DNA of 64,000 bases from Paenibacillus cellulositrophicus (GTDB lineage Bacteria > Bacillota > Bacilli > Paenibacillales > Paenibacillaceae): the NCBI RefSeq assembly GCF_009363095.1, contig NZ_CP045295.1:1860001-1924000 (forward strand), given 5' to 3'. The notes below the pieces were generated by a model. It worked only from the letters and a program-made list of their open reading frames with translations, had not been told where the DNA came from and ran no database searches. The position numbers and the translations under genes were made by a program. Each line of letters opens with the position of its first letter. Positions within the stretch are counted from its first letter, which is position 1. Below are positions 7,284 through 16,373 of the stretch, one piece after another.

Positions 7284-9128
7284 ATGTGCGGAATAACCGG
7301 TTTTATACAATGGAGCGGCGACTTAACCCAGGATTCGCAGATCCTTGTCAAAATGACAGAAACGATGTCGGATCGCGGACCGGACGCTTCGGGAACATGG
7401 ATCTCCAATCCATGCGCCTTCGGCCACCGCCGTCTGAGCGTCATTGACCCCGAAAACGGCGCACAGCCCATGATCGTTCATGATGATGATGATGTGTATG
7501 CGATTTGTTATAACGGGGAGCTATATAACGCGCCCGAGCTGCGGAGCGAATTGGTCAAAAGAGGACATCACTTCCGGACCCATTGCGATACGGAAGTTCT
7601 TTTGGTTTCATACATCGAGTGGGGGCCGGCCTGCGTGGACCGGTTCAACGGCATTTTTGCCTTTGCCATCTGGGACAGCGTCCGGGAGCAGGTGTTTATG
7701 GCGCGGGACCGCCTGGGCGTCAAGCCCCTGTTCTACGCCTACATCGACGGCACTTTAATATTCGGCTCTGAACCCAAAGCGCTGCTGCAGCATCCCAAGA
7801 TGGAGCCCGTGGTCGGCCCGGAAGGACTGGCCGAAGTATTCATTATCGGCCCGGCGCGGACACCGGGACAGGGCGTCTATAAAGACATGAAGGAGCTGCG
7901 GGCAGGCCACGCGATGATCTTCAGCCGCGACGGGCTGCGCAGTTACTCCTATTGGCGTCTGGACAGCCACATCCACGAAGACAGCGTGGAGGAAACGGCG
8001 GCCAAGCTGCGCGAGCTGCTGCAGGATACGCTGGAACGGCAGCTCGTTTCGGACGTTCCGGTCTGCACGCTGCTGTCCGGAGGGCTGGATTCCAGCGCCC
8101 TGACGGCCCTTGCCGTTCAGTATTATAACCGGACCAACCAAGGGCAGGTCCACACCTACTCCGTCGATTACGTCGGCAATGAGAAGCATTTCAAATCGCA
8201 TGCCTTCCAGCCGGGAGCCGACGCTCCGTTTATCCAGCGGATGGTGGAGGAACTCGGGACACAGCACCATTACATCGAATTTGATACCCCCGAGCTCGTG
8301 GAATCGCTGAACGCCTCCACCCTGACCCGGGACCTGCCCGGCATGGCGGACGTAGACGGCTCGCTCTACTTATTTTGCCGTGAGATCAAAAAAGGGGCGA
8401 CGGTAGCCGTCTCCGGCGAAGCGGCCGACGAAATTTTCGGCGGCTATCCCTGGTTTCACCGCGAGGAAATGCTGAATTCCGGCACGTTCCCTTGGTCGGT
8501 CGCACCCGACATGAGGGCCAGCCTGCTGTCTCCCGAAATCCGCGAATGGATCCGTCCGCTGGATTACCTGGGCGACCGTTACGCCGATGCGGTACGGGAA
8601 GTTCCCAAACTGCGCGGCGAGACCGGCCAGCAGGCCAAAATGCGGGTCATGTCCTACCTGAACATCACCCGCTTCATGCCGACACTACTGGACCGCAAGG
8701 ACCGCATGAGCATGGGCGTCGGCCTCGAAGTACGCGTGCCTTATTGTGATCACCGGCTGGTTCAGTACGTGTGGAATATCCCTTGGGAAATCAAAATGAC
8801 CGGCGGTCGGGAAAAGGGCATTCTACGCAAGGCACTGGAAGGCGTGCTGCCGGACGATGTGCTCTACCGCAAGAAGAGCCCGTATCCGAAAACCCACAAT
8901 CCGGATTTCCTTGCCGCCGTCAAGCAGCAGATGCTCGACATTCTGGACGATCCGTCTGCCCCGATCCTGCCGCTGATCGACAAGAACAAAATTCTCGAGA
9001 TCGCCGCTTCCCCTGAGGCGTCCTCGAATCTGCCATGGTTCGGCCAGCTGATGTCGGGACCGCAGCTGTTTGCTTACCTGGCCCAGGTCAACAACTGGTT
9101 AAAAACCTACAACGTGGCCATTCGTTAA
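7284..9128 (+). CDS. asnB: Asparagine synthase (glutamine-hydrolysing)
   Basis: Makes asparagine from aspartate, glutamine and ATP in the cytoplasm. The 614-residue protein begins MCGITGF, so Cys2 is the glutaminase nucleophile of the N-terminal class II amidotransferase domain (about residues 2-200). The synthetase domain follows, with the ATP pyrophosphatase loop LLSGGLDSSAL near residue 260 and GEAADEIFGGYPWF near 380. Its length equals that of Bacillus AsnO/YisO-type enzymes, one of which is sporulation-linked. A weak SigE-like pair (ACATTTT, then CATATAAC at 7212-7219) lies upstream, but I do not rely on it. GAGAGGATG serves as the ribosome site. It is monocistronic with a strong terminator. 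Confidence 0.95.
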   Translation: MCGITGFIQWSGDLTQDSQILVKMTETMSDRGPDASGTWISNPCAFGHRRLSVIDPENGAQPMIVHDDDDVYAICYNGELYNAPELRSELVKRGHHFRTHCDTEVLLVSYIEWGPACVDRFNGIFAFAIWDSVREQVFMARDRLGVKPLFYAYIDGTLIFGSEPKALLQHPKMEPVVGPEGLAEVFIIGPARTPGQGVYKDMKELRAGHAMIFSRDGLRSYSYWRLDSHIHEDSVEETAAKLRELLQDTLERQLVSDVPVCTLLSGGLDSSALTALAVQYYNRTNQGQVHTYSVDYVGNEKHFKSHAFQPGADAPFIQRMVEELGTQHHYIEFDTPELVESLNASTLTRDLPGMADVDGSLYLFCREIKKGATVAVSGEAADEIFGGYPWFHREEMLNSGTFPWSVAPDMRASLLSPEIREWIRPLDYLGDRYADAVREVPKLRGETGQQAKMRVMSYLNITRFMPTLLDRKDRMSMGVGLEVRVPYCDHRLVQYVWNIPWEIKMTGGREKGILRKALEGVLPDDVLYRKKSPYPKTHNPDFLAAVKQQMLDILDDPSAPILPLIDKNKILEIAASPEASSNLPWFGQLMSGPQLFAYLAQVNNWLKTYNVAIR

Positions 9129-9147
9129 CGTAAAATGAACATGCAAA

Positions 9148-9188
9148 AAGGGTATCCGACAGGCTCTAGTCAGCCGGATACCCTTCTG
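9148..9188. terminator. asnB terminator
   Basis: AAGGGTATCCG and its complement CGGATACCCTT flank a short loop and are followed by a T-rich stretch. It lies between asnB and the convergent lacI-type gene and could serve both. Confidence 0.85.
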
Positions 9189-9214
9189 TTTGTTCACCGC
9201 GGTGCATGCGTGCT

Positions 9215-10204
9215 TCATCTAGCCACGTTAACCTGCCGGGCGCTTTTTCCGACAGATTCCCCTTTGATTAGCGTGACGTAGATGCGCTCATGCTCCACTT
9301 CCTCAGCGGATAAAATCTTGATCAGCTGCTCCGACGCCAGCGCCCCCCATTTCCGTTTGGAGTAGTTGATGGTCGCCAGGCGCGGCTGCATGTAGCTCGT
9401 CAGCTCAATATTATCGAAGCCGATCAAATGCACATGCTCCCCGATCCGGTAATCGGTCTCCGCCAGCCGGTTGCAAAAACCGATGGCCATTTCGTCATTG
9501 AGGCAGAACACGGCCGCCGGGCCGGTATACTCACCGATGACCCGTTCGGCGGCGCGTTCCCCTCCGCTTTTCTTGAAATCGCCGGGGATCTCGATCCATT
9601 CCACATCTTCCGTGCGGTCCGCTACCATTTTGACCGCCTTCATGCGCTGAATGGAGTCAAACGAGTCATCAGGCCCCGTCACGATGTAAATCTTCTTGTG
9701 GCCCTGCTCGACCAAAAATTCGGTGGCCAGCGTAGCCCCTGCCTTATTATCCAGCAGCACCTGATTGATGTTGGGATGCTCGAGCTCCCGGTCCAGCACG
9801 ACGATTTTGTGGTTCCGCTCGGCATATTTGAGCAGCTCGGCGTTCGTGAACGCATGGTCCAGAATAATGGCTCCGTCGATCATCCGTTCCGGAAGCATCC
9901 GGTGGGCCTGCTTGCCGCTGCATACGATCAGGTCGTAGCCTTGGGCGTTGCAGACCTCCTTCATCCCGTCGAGCAGGTCGCCATACACGTCCCCCTTAAA
10001 ATCCGTCAGAAATACCCCGATGATCCGGGACTCCCGCTTCTTCAGCGATCTCGCGGCCGCGTTCGGCACATAGTTCAGTTCCTTGGCGATCGCCAAAATT
10101 TTCGAGCGGGTTTCATCCGTCACCTTGCTGCTGCCGTTCAGGGCATATGATACCGTCGATATGGAAACCCCGGCTTTTTTAGCGATATCCTTAATACTAA
10201 CCAA
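9215..10204 (-). CDS. LacI-family transcriptional regulator
   Basis: A 329-residue DNA-binding repressor. An N-terminal helix-turn-helix (SIKDIAKKAGVSISTVSYAL) with hinge region at about residues 45-60 is followed by a periplasmic-binding-protein-like sugar sensor domain (about 62-329). I start it at TTG 10204, just after GAGCGAGGAA, because this gives the canonical LacI N-terminus and length. It is the last gene of the leftward glucan locus, 98 nt after the GH94 gene. It probably controls the operator at 20921-20933. The inducer is likely a short glucan (inference). Confidence 0.92.
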   Translation of the reverse strand: MVSIKDIAKKAGVSISTVSYALNGSSKVTDETRSKILAIAKELNYVPNAAARSLKKRESRIIGVFLTDFKGDVYGDLLDGMKEVCNAQGYDLIVCSGKQAHRMLPERMIDGAIILDHAFTNAELLKYAERNHKIVVLDRELEHPNINQVLLDNKAGATLATEFLVEQGHKKIYIVTGPDDSFDSIQRMKAVKMVADRTEDVEWIEIPGDFKKSGGERAAERVIGEYTGPAAVFCLNDEMAIGFCNRLAETDYRIGEHVHLIGFDNIELTSYMQPRLATINYSKRKWGALASEQLIKILSAEEVEHERIYVTLIKGESVGKSARQVNVAR

Positions 10205-10302
10205 TGTTCCTCGCTCCCCCGTATCAAACCATGCTAGGTCCAAAATTATCCATATTCCAGTTCTCATGGAAAAGGGCGATCCGTGAAGATCGCCTTAAAC
10301 TG

Positions 10303-13300
10303 CTACATAAAAATCTCAACCACATTGTGGCCGTCCGGCTTCATTCCCTGCTCAAACACGTCCTTCGAAATCCGCAGTCCGCCCTCGCGGTACGGATTGC
10401 TCACCGCCGAAGCTTCCAGCTCACGGCCGTTCAGCTTCACGCGGCGTTCGCCAGTGCCGTTCAAATGGTAAATGAAGGCCACGTCCTGACCGTCGTAGCG
10501 GAAGTCGAAGCGCAGGCCGTCCAGCTTCTGCGGCAGCACCGGATCCACGATGAGATCCTGCTGCTCCTGGCGGATGCCCAGCGCGTTCGAAATCAGCTGA
10601 TTCATGTAGATCCCCGGGCCGCTGGAGTAAATACGCCATCCGCCCTTTACCTGCACGCTGCCGCTGCGCAGCTCATCAAAATGCGCCTGCGCGTCATAAC
10701 GCGTGTTGAACTTGCCGTCGGAGCTGCTGAAATAAGCGTTGCTTTGACGCAGCTCGGCATTCGGCACGACATTGCGGATGCCGACCGGGTTGATCACGTT
10801 CAGGCCGTTCCATACATCATCCGCCTGCCCGAGCTTCGCCATCGCTTCAATGAAGCGGATATGGGCGTGAACATACTGCAGGCCCACTTCGCGCCCGAAG
10901 TTCGACGCCTGCTCCGCCCGTTTGAAGTGCGTGCTGACGCCACCGGCATACTGGGCCGGACGGTTCATGAGACGGACGCCGTCCGGGAAGAAGAGCTTCT
11001 CTTTGATCAGCTCATAATGCGCCTTCGCGCGCTCCGGATCCAGCAGCTCTGCAATCATGCTCCGGGTCATCGGCAGCAGGCGGTACTGAATGCCGGTCTC
11101 CTTGTCGGTCGGATGGAGCATCAGCTTCACCTCGTCCGGATTCTCCATATAGAGGAACCCAGGAATGACTTCCGTTCCGAGCATGTATTTTTCGTAATCG
11201 CGCTTGATTCCCTGCGCCATGTCATGAAGCTCCGAAGCCAATTCCGGCTTGGCGGATTTCAGGGCGCCTGAGAGCTGTGTCATCGTCTGGTACGTCAGGG
11301 CGACGGTCCAGCTGCTGACCATGTACTGCTTCAGCTGGGCGTTGGCCGGCTGCAGCGTATCGTCCCAATCTCCATCCCCATAAGAGGACAGGTGGGTATC
11401 GTGCAGGAAGTGGCTGCGAATGTAACCGATCTCCTTGTACACGTGATCCAGAATCGTGGCGGTTTCTTCGGTAAAATGGAACTTGTGCTTGACCGTATAC
11501 GGAACCTTTTCCTCGAGAATGCCAAAATCTTCGGTCGCCCGCAGGTAATCGCTGAGCACCTTCAGCGGCCATACGATGATATCGCCGTGGCTCTCCTCCT
11601 GCTGGACGGTAAAGTAGTTGTCGAACATAAACCACTGCGGCCAGTTGCCGTCGTCTTCGTACTGGTGGGAATACACCATTGTCAGAATGTCGCGGACCTG
11701 TTCGAATTTTTGCGTCGCCATAAAGTATTCGGTCGGCCCCTGGCAGACGTCCCGCGTTCCCCAAGCCGCGCCTCCGTACTGCTCCAAGCCATGCGGCACC
11801 GAATAATGCACCAGCATATTATGGGTGTACCACCAGGCCAGCGCATTCACTTTGAAAAAGTCCTTGCCTTCCGTGCCATCCCCGCCGGTTAAGCGGAATC
11901 CGTTCATCACGTCCCGGAAAAACTCCCGGTACTTCGCGATTTCATCCTCTGCGCTCCGGTTAGCCTCAGGAAGGTCTTCCCCGTCCAGCAGTCCCTGCAT
12001 CGTCAAAGTCCACTCCGGGGCAGCATCCAGCTTGAGCGTCACTACCGACGCTTCCCCAGCGTGAATGCCGCTTGCGAGTGCCGTTTCATCGCTAACAGCC
12101 GCCTTGGCGCCGTCGATCCGCATGGTATATTTCAGGTGCGGATAGGCTTCCTTCCGGAGTGCATCCTGGGCGCCGTGGAACGTCAGCACACCCGCCGATT
12201 CCGTCATGCGGACCGGTGCTTCGAACTCGTTGACGTCCATGGTGACCTGGCTGGTCACCAGGAATTCATACGCTTTGCCGCTCTCCGAGCGCACATGAAG
12301 GCGTACTTCAGGCGCATCCGCCGCCGCGAAATTGGTGATGACCAGCATGTCATCCGCCGTTTTGTAATACCAGCGCACGTAGTTGAAGCCGATCTCGAAC
12401 AGGGACGGCATCGTCAGGAGACGGTACACTCCCTCGATGTTTACGTATATCCGCTGTCCCGCCGTCTTCGGCACGTTCAAGGCGCTGCGGGCATTGCTCA
12501 TCATTTTGTTGAAGTTGGTATTGCCCACCACCAGATGGGAGTTGAAAATGCCATACATATAAGAAGTCGTCGTCACGACTTTGGCGCCCAGCTTGACGCT
12601 GCCGCCGCTCATCAGAATATGCCCGTGCGGACGCTCCACCCGCAGCTCCTTCTCCTTCAACACGACATGCTCATAGGTGTCGGTAAAGAACGCAAGAAGC
12701 TGTCCGTTCTCGGTTTCCTCCTCCTGTCTTCCGGCTGCCGGGAAAAGGGCTTCGAGCTCCTCCGCGGTAAGCGGCAGGGTGCGCAGCGGTTCGCCGATCT
12801 CCGAATTCAGGCGGACCTGCGGCAGTTCATTCAGCGGACCGGCAGCAGCGGCCAGATTTGCCTGCACCTGATCCCAGGCTTTCAGCACCTCGTCCTTGAA
12901 TTCCAGCTCGGTTACCGCAGCCGCATGATCCGGCTTGAACAAGCCGTAGAACACGAAGCGTGCTTCCCCGTCCAGCGTTACCGCTTCGGACTGAAGCGCC
13001 GTGTAGGCGAACTCGTATTGGTAGACCTCGTTCGCCAATTGAGGCTGGCTGAGGCATGCCGGCACGTTCGTTTCTTTATAAGACAGGCCGAAGAACTGGA
13101 AGCCGTCCGTAGAGAACCCCGCGGCACGCGTCAGCGAACCCTGCTGTATGTAAGGGAACGCTCCGCCCTGCGGCTGGTTTTGGCGCGAGCACACTACATA
13201 GCCGTGGTCTTTGTCTTCGAAGACGGAATGGTCGATATATTGGGACAGGTACGCCTCGTTGCTGCGAACGGCGCCCTGATCCGCGTCCCCGATATCCTGG

Positions 13301-13668
13301 CCGTAAATGACGTCGACCTTGAGGCCATGCCCGGTCGCCCGGACGTCCCAGAACCATACGCCGAGCGGGCTGAGCGCAAACGTTACGCTGTACGCTACCC
13401 CTTCGGCTTCGCCTATCCAGACGATGCGTCCTTCGCCTGTGCTGACCCGGCTGTCCGAACGGATGCCGAGCAGCGGGTAGAAGCGGATAGCGGAATCGTC
13501 ATGGATGCGAAGATACAGGTTATTTAAAGCCCCGTCGAGCGGGCTGCTCATCAGCTGGTTGATCATCGTCTTGCCGCTGACGGCTTGGAACAGGTCGCCG
13601 CTTTCCCAGAACGTAAAGGACAGATCGCCGGCCTGGACGTGAAGCTTGGAATTCGTAATGGTTGTCAT
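10303..13668 (-). CDS. GH94-type phosphorylase, likely 1,2-beta-oligoglucan phosphorylase
   Basis: A 1121-residue cytoplasmic enzyme of the GH94 phosphorylase clan. An N-terminal beta-sandwich region (about 1-550) precedes an (alpha/alpha)6 catalytic domain. The catalytic domain shows GTRDVCQGPTEYF, a run with DDGNWPQWF, and YGDGDWDDTLQPAN, whose aspartate is the probable general acid. Length and domain order match the Listeria innocua 1,2-beta-oligoglucan phosphorylase, which converts sophorooligosaccharides plus phosphate to alpha-glucose-1-phosphate. The adjacent GH3, binding protein and LacI genes resemble the setting of that enzyme. Another linkage specificity (cellodextrin or laminaridextrin) cannot be excluded from sequence alone. 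GGAGG is 10 nt before the ATG. Confidence 0.8.
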   Translation of the reverse strand: MTTITNSKLHVQAGDLSFTFWESGDLFQAVSGKTMINQLMSSPLDGALNNLYLRIHDDSAIRFYPLLGIRSDSRVSTGEGRIVWIGEAEGVAYSVTFALSPLGVWFWDVRATGHGLKVDVIYGQDIGDADQGAVRSNEAYLSQYIDHSVFEDKDHGYVVCSRQNQPQGGAFPYIQQGSLTRAAGFSTDGFQFFGLSYKETNVPACLSQPQLANEVYQYEFAYTALQSEAVTLDGEARFVFYGLFKPDHAAAVTELEFKDEVLKAWDQVQANLAAAAGPLNELPQVRLNSEIGEPLRTLPLTAEELEALFPAAGRQEEETENGQLLAFFTDTYEHVVLKEKELRVERPHGHILMSGGSVKLGAKVVTTTSYMYGIFNSHLVVGNTNFNKMMSNARSALNVPKTAGQRIYVNIEGVYRLLTMPSLFEIGFNYVRWYYKTADDMLVITNFAAADAPEVRLHVRSESGKAYEFLVTSQVTMDVNEFEAPVRMTESAGVLTFHGAQDALRKEAYPHLKYTMRIDGAKAAVSDETALASGIHAGEASVVTLKLDAAPEWTLTMQGLLDGEDLPEANRSAEDEIAKYREFFRDVMNGFRLTGGDGTEGKDFFKVNALAWWYTHNMLVHYSVPHGLEQYGGAAWGTRDVCQGPTEYFMATQKFEQVRDILTMVYSHQYEDDGNWPQWFMFDNYFTVQQEESHGDIIVWPLKVLSDYLRATEDFGILEEKVPYTVKHKFHFTEETATILDHVYKEIGYIRSHFLHDTHLSSYGDGDWDDTLQPANAQLKQYMVSSWTVALTYQTMTQLSGALKSAKPELASELHDMAQGIKRDYEKYMLGTEVIPGFLYMENPDEVKLMLHPTDKETGIQYRLLPMTRSMIAELLDPERAKAHYELIKEKLFFPDGVRLMNRPAQYAGGVSTHFKRAEQASNFGREVGLQYVHAHIRFIEAMAKLGQADDVWNGLNVINPVGIRNVVPNAELRQSNAYFSSSDGKFNTRYDAQAHFDELRSGSVQVKGGWRIYSSGPGIYMNQLISNALGIRQEQQDLIVDPVLPQKLDGLRFDFRYDGQDVAFIYHLNGTGERRVKLNGRELEASAVSNPYREGGLRISKDVFEQGMKPDGHNVVEIFM

Positions 13669-13824
13669 AGTTGTTCATCCTCCTATCCCGGAAGCCGGCC
13701 GGAACCTGTCCGGTACGGCTTCGAGGCAGCTTTTACAGTATTTTTCATCCTGCATCGTCTTGTTGGTCAGCTCTCTCCAAGGCCATGCGCTGTTCTTTGT
13801 GTGTGCGCATGGCCGTCTGTTCAT

Positions 13825-15984
13825 CTAAACCAGCCGAAACGACTCAGCAAGGGTGTCCCGGCTGTTCGGACCGACAAACACCTGGAACGTTCCCGGATCG
13901 CTGGCTTGCGTAAGGTCGGAATGATGATAACGAAGCTGTTCCTCCGTGATCGTAAAGACCGCATCCGCGCTTTCCCCGGGAGCAAGCTCGAGACGTACGA
14001 AGCCTTTCAGCTCGCGCATCGGACGGACCACTTCACCGGCCACGTCGCGGATATACAGCTGAACCGTTTCGATGCCTGCGCGATCCCCGGTGTTCGTTAC
14101 GTTCACGCTGACCTGAAGCGGCTGATTGGCCGTTATCTCGTTTCCGGACAATTTCAGCTCGCCGTATTCAAATGTCGTATAGGATAGGCCGTATCCGAAC
14201 GGAAGCAGCGGATCATTCGGACTGTCGATATATTTGGACACATACCGCTCTTCCGTTTTGTCCGGATTCATCGGACGGCCGGTATTGTAATGGTTATAAT
14301 AGACCGGAATTTGACCAACCGAATGCGGGAAAGACATCGTCAGCCGGGCCGAAGGATTCACGCGCCCGATCAGAATGTCGGCGATCGCGGCTCCGCCTTC
14401 GCTGCCCGGGAACCAGGCTTCCAGGACGGCGTCCGCTTCGTCAATGATTCCGTGCAGGTCCAGCGGACGGCCGTTGAAGATCACCGCAGCCATCGGCTTG
14501 CCTATCTTCTTCAGCTGCCGCACCAGCTCCAGCTGGGCTTCCGGCAGGCGGATGTTCGTGCGGGATCCGCCCTCCCCGCTCATGGCCGAATCTTCGCCAA
14601 GGGCGAGCACGATCACGTCCGCGTCTTGAGCCGCGGCGATGGCAGCATCAATCTGCGATTGCTCCACGCTTACGACGCCGGAGCCTTCGGCAATGACCAG
14701 CTGTTCCTCAGCCAGCCGCTCCTGCAGCGCGGTTCCGAGCTTCACGGCGTCTTCTTTCACGCCGACGCAGGACCACCAGCCGAGGATGTCGTCGCTCTGG
14801 GCGAACGGTCCAATCAGGGCAACCTTCTTCCCAGGCGCAAGCGGAAGCAGGCCGCCTTCGTTTTTCAGCAGTACGCTCGACTTGGCTGCCAGCTCGTAAG
14901 AAACGTTTCGATGTTCCTGGCAGAACAGCACTTCGCGCTCACGCTCCGGATCGGCTCCTCGCAGCGGATTGTCGAACAACCCGAGCTTGTCTTTCAGCCG
15001 CAATATCCGCAGCACCGCTTCGTCGACCAAGGCTTCGTCCACGCGTCCGCTCTCGATGAGGCCTGGCAGATGCTGTACGTAACAAGGTGTCATCATCTCG
15101 ATATCCACGCCGGCCCGGATCGCCCGGTAAGCGGCCTCGCAATCGTCCTCCGCCGCGCCGTGCGCGATCATTTCGCGGATCGACGCCCAGTCCGAAATCA
15201 GGACGCCGTCAAAACCCCACTCATCGCGGAGGATGCCGCGCATCAGCTTCTCATGGCCGGTAGCCGGTATGCCGTCCACGGTATTGAACGACGTCATGAC
15301 CATCTCGCAGCCTTCGTCCAGTGCCGCTTTATAAGCCGGCAGATACTGCTCCCGCAGATTGCGTTCCGACATGTTGACCGTGTTGTAGTCGCGTCCCCCT
15401 TCAGGAGCGCCATAGGCGGCGAAGTGCTTCACGCAGGCAGCCAGCCGCTCCGGATCTTCCTTCAGGCTCCCGCCTTGATAACCGCGGACAAAAGCCCGGG
15501 CAAACAGGCTGTTCAGGTACGGATCTTCGCCGGTCGTCTCCATGACGCGTCCCCACCGCGGATCGCGCACCAGATCGACCATCGGGGCAAAAGTCACGTG
15601 AATGCCGGACACCGCCGACTCTCTCGCGGCAATTTCGGCGCTCTTTTCGGCCAGCTCCGTATCCCAGGAGCATCCGATCGCCAGCGGGATCGGAAAGATC
15701 GTTTTGAAGCCATGCACCACATCGGCCATAAACATCAGCGGAATGCCGAGCCGGCTTTTGCTTAAATATGATTTCTGCACGTCGATGACCGACTGCGCTC
15801 CCGATAACCCCAGAACGGAACCGCTGGCGGTCACCATCGATTCGGTGATCCCCATTTCCTCAAGCGGTCCGGTAATTTGGCTTTCGCCGCCTTCATGAAA
15901 ATTGGCGGTCAGCTGGAGCAGCTGCGCAATCTTCTCCTCCAGCGTCATCTGATTTAACAGTTCAGTTAACTGCCGGTTGTCCAT
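13825..15984 (-). CDS. Glycoside hydrolase family 3 beta-glucosidase
   Basis: A 719-residue intracellular exo-beta-glucosidase (no signal peptide). Domains in order: (beta/alpha)8 barrel at about 1-340, alpha/beta sandwich at about 360-560, and a C-terminal fibronectin III-like domain with LQVSVNVTNTGDRAG and ELKGFVRLELAPGES. The nucleophile is Asp265 in GVLISDWAS. The acid/base is expected in the loop GEDSAMSGEGGSR. The start ATG 15984 has GGAGGG upstream; longer readings lack a ribosome site. It lies 156 nt before the GH94 gene. By analogy with Listeria Lin1840 it may act on sophorose and short beta-1,2-glucans left by the phosphorylase. Confidence 0.92.
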   Translation of the reverse strand: MDNRQLTELLNQMTLEEKIAQLLQLTANFHEGGESQITGPLEEMGITESMVTASGSVLGLSGAQSVIDVQKSYLSKSRLGIPLMFMADVVHGFKTIFPIPLAIGCSWDTELAEKSAEIAARESAVSGIHVTFAPMVDLVRDPRWGRVMETTGEDPYLNSLFARAFVRGYQGGSLKEDPERLAACVKHFAAYGAPEGGRDYNTVNMSERNLREQYLPAYKAALDEGCEMVMTSFNTVDGIPATGHEKLMRGILRDEWGFDGVLISDWASIREMIAHGAAEDDCEAAYRAIRAGVDIEMMTPCYVQHLPGLIESGRVDEALVDEAVLRILRLKDKLGLFDNPLRGADPEREREVLFCQEHRNVSYELAAKSSVLLKNEGGLLPLAPGKKVALIGPFAQSDDILGWWSCVGVKEDAVKLGTALQERLAEEQLVIAEGSGVVSVEQSQIDAAIAAAQDADVIVLALGEDSAMSGEGGSRTNIRLPEAQLELVRQLKKIGKPMAAVIFNGRPLDLHGIIDEADAVLEAWFPGSEGGAAIADILIGRVNPSARLTMSFPHSVGQIPVYYNHYNTGRPMNPDKTEERYVSKYIDSPNDPLLPFGYGLSYTTFEYGELKLSGNEITANQPLQVSVNVTNTGDRAGIETVQLYIRDVAGEVVRPMRELKGFVRLELAPGESADAVFTITEEQLRYHHSDLTQASDPGTFQVFVGPNSRDTLAESFRLV

Positions 15985-16373
15985 TCCATTCCCTCCACAA
16001 CAAAGTCGTATGATGATCCAGGCCTTCCGGACACGAATGGTCCGGCTCTCAGACCCTTTCTCCTTTCTCAGGAGCTTGCACAAAACCTGTCTGACAAGGG
16101 CAGCAAGGATGAAACCCGTCCTTGGCGCTTATCTTTTGTGCAAATTCCTCATGAAGAGAAGCGTCTATCGATGTACATTTGCATTCTTTAATCGTTATAA
16201 GAACTATGTCTCTTCCCTGTGGCCAGGCCAGCCTACTTATAATAGAAGAAACCCGGCCCGGCACCACCGTGGAAGAGAAGAACCCGGCTGCATCAAAATG
16301 TGCTGCACACCGGGTTCCTTAGACTCGGACTGCGTATAATGCTCAGTTCTAATCCTTATTTCAGAACGATCTG
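15985..16373. other. Gap between binding-protein and GH3 genes
   Basis: The 389-nt stretch holds a hairpin terminator (16280-16317) just after the binding-protein gene. Further along the minus strand is a TATTATAAG motif (around 16236-16244) that could be a promoter -10 for GH3, but no convincing -35 is visible. No operator like the one at 20921-20933 was found. No gene is seen. Confidence 0.5.
16280..16317 (-). terminator. Hairpin after the sugar-binding protein gene
   Basis: Eight-bp stem GAACCCGG / CCGGGTTC with a 22-nt loop, followed on the minus strand by TTCTCTTCC. It is probably a partial terminator separating abundant binding-protein mRNA from the enzyme genes. Confidence 0.55.

Noticed and set aside
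12061..13527. 488-codon plus-strand frame inside the GH94 gene
   Set aside because: Antisense shadow of a conserved enzyme; Arg/His-rich with no recognisable domain.
14290..15765. 491-codon plus-strand frame over the GH3 gene
   Set aside because: Antisense to conserved catalytic motifs and without a start signal.
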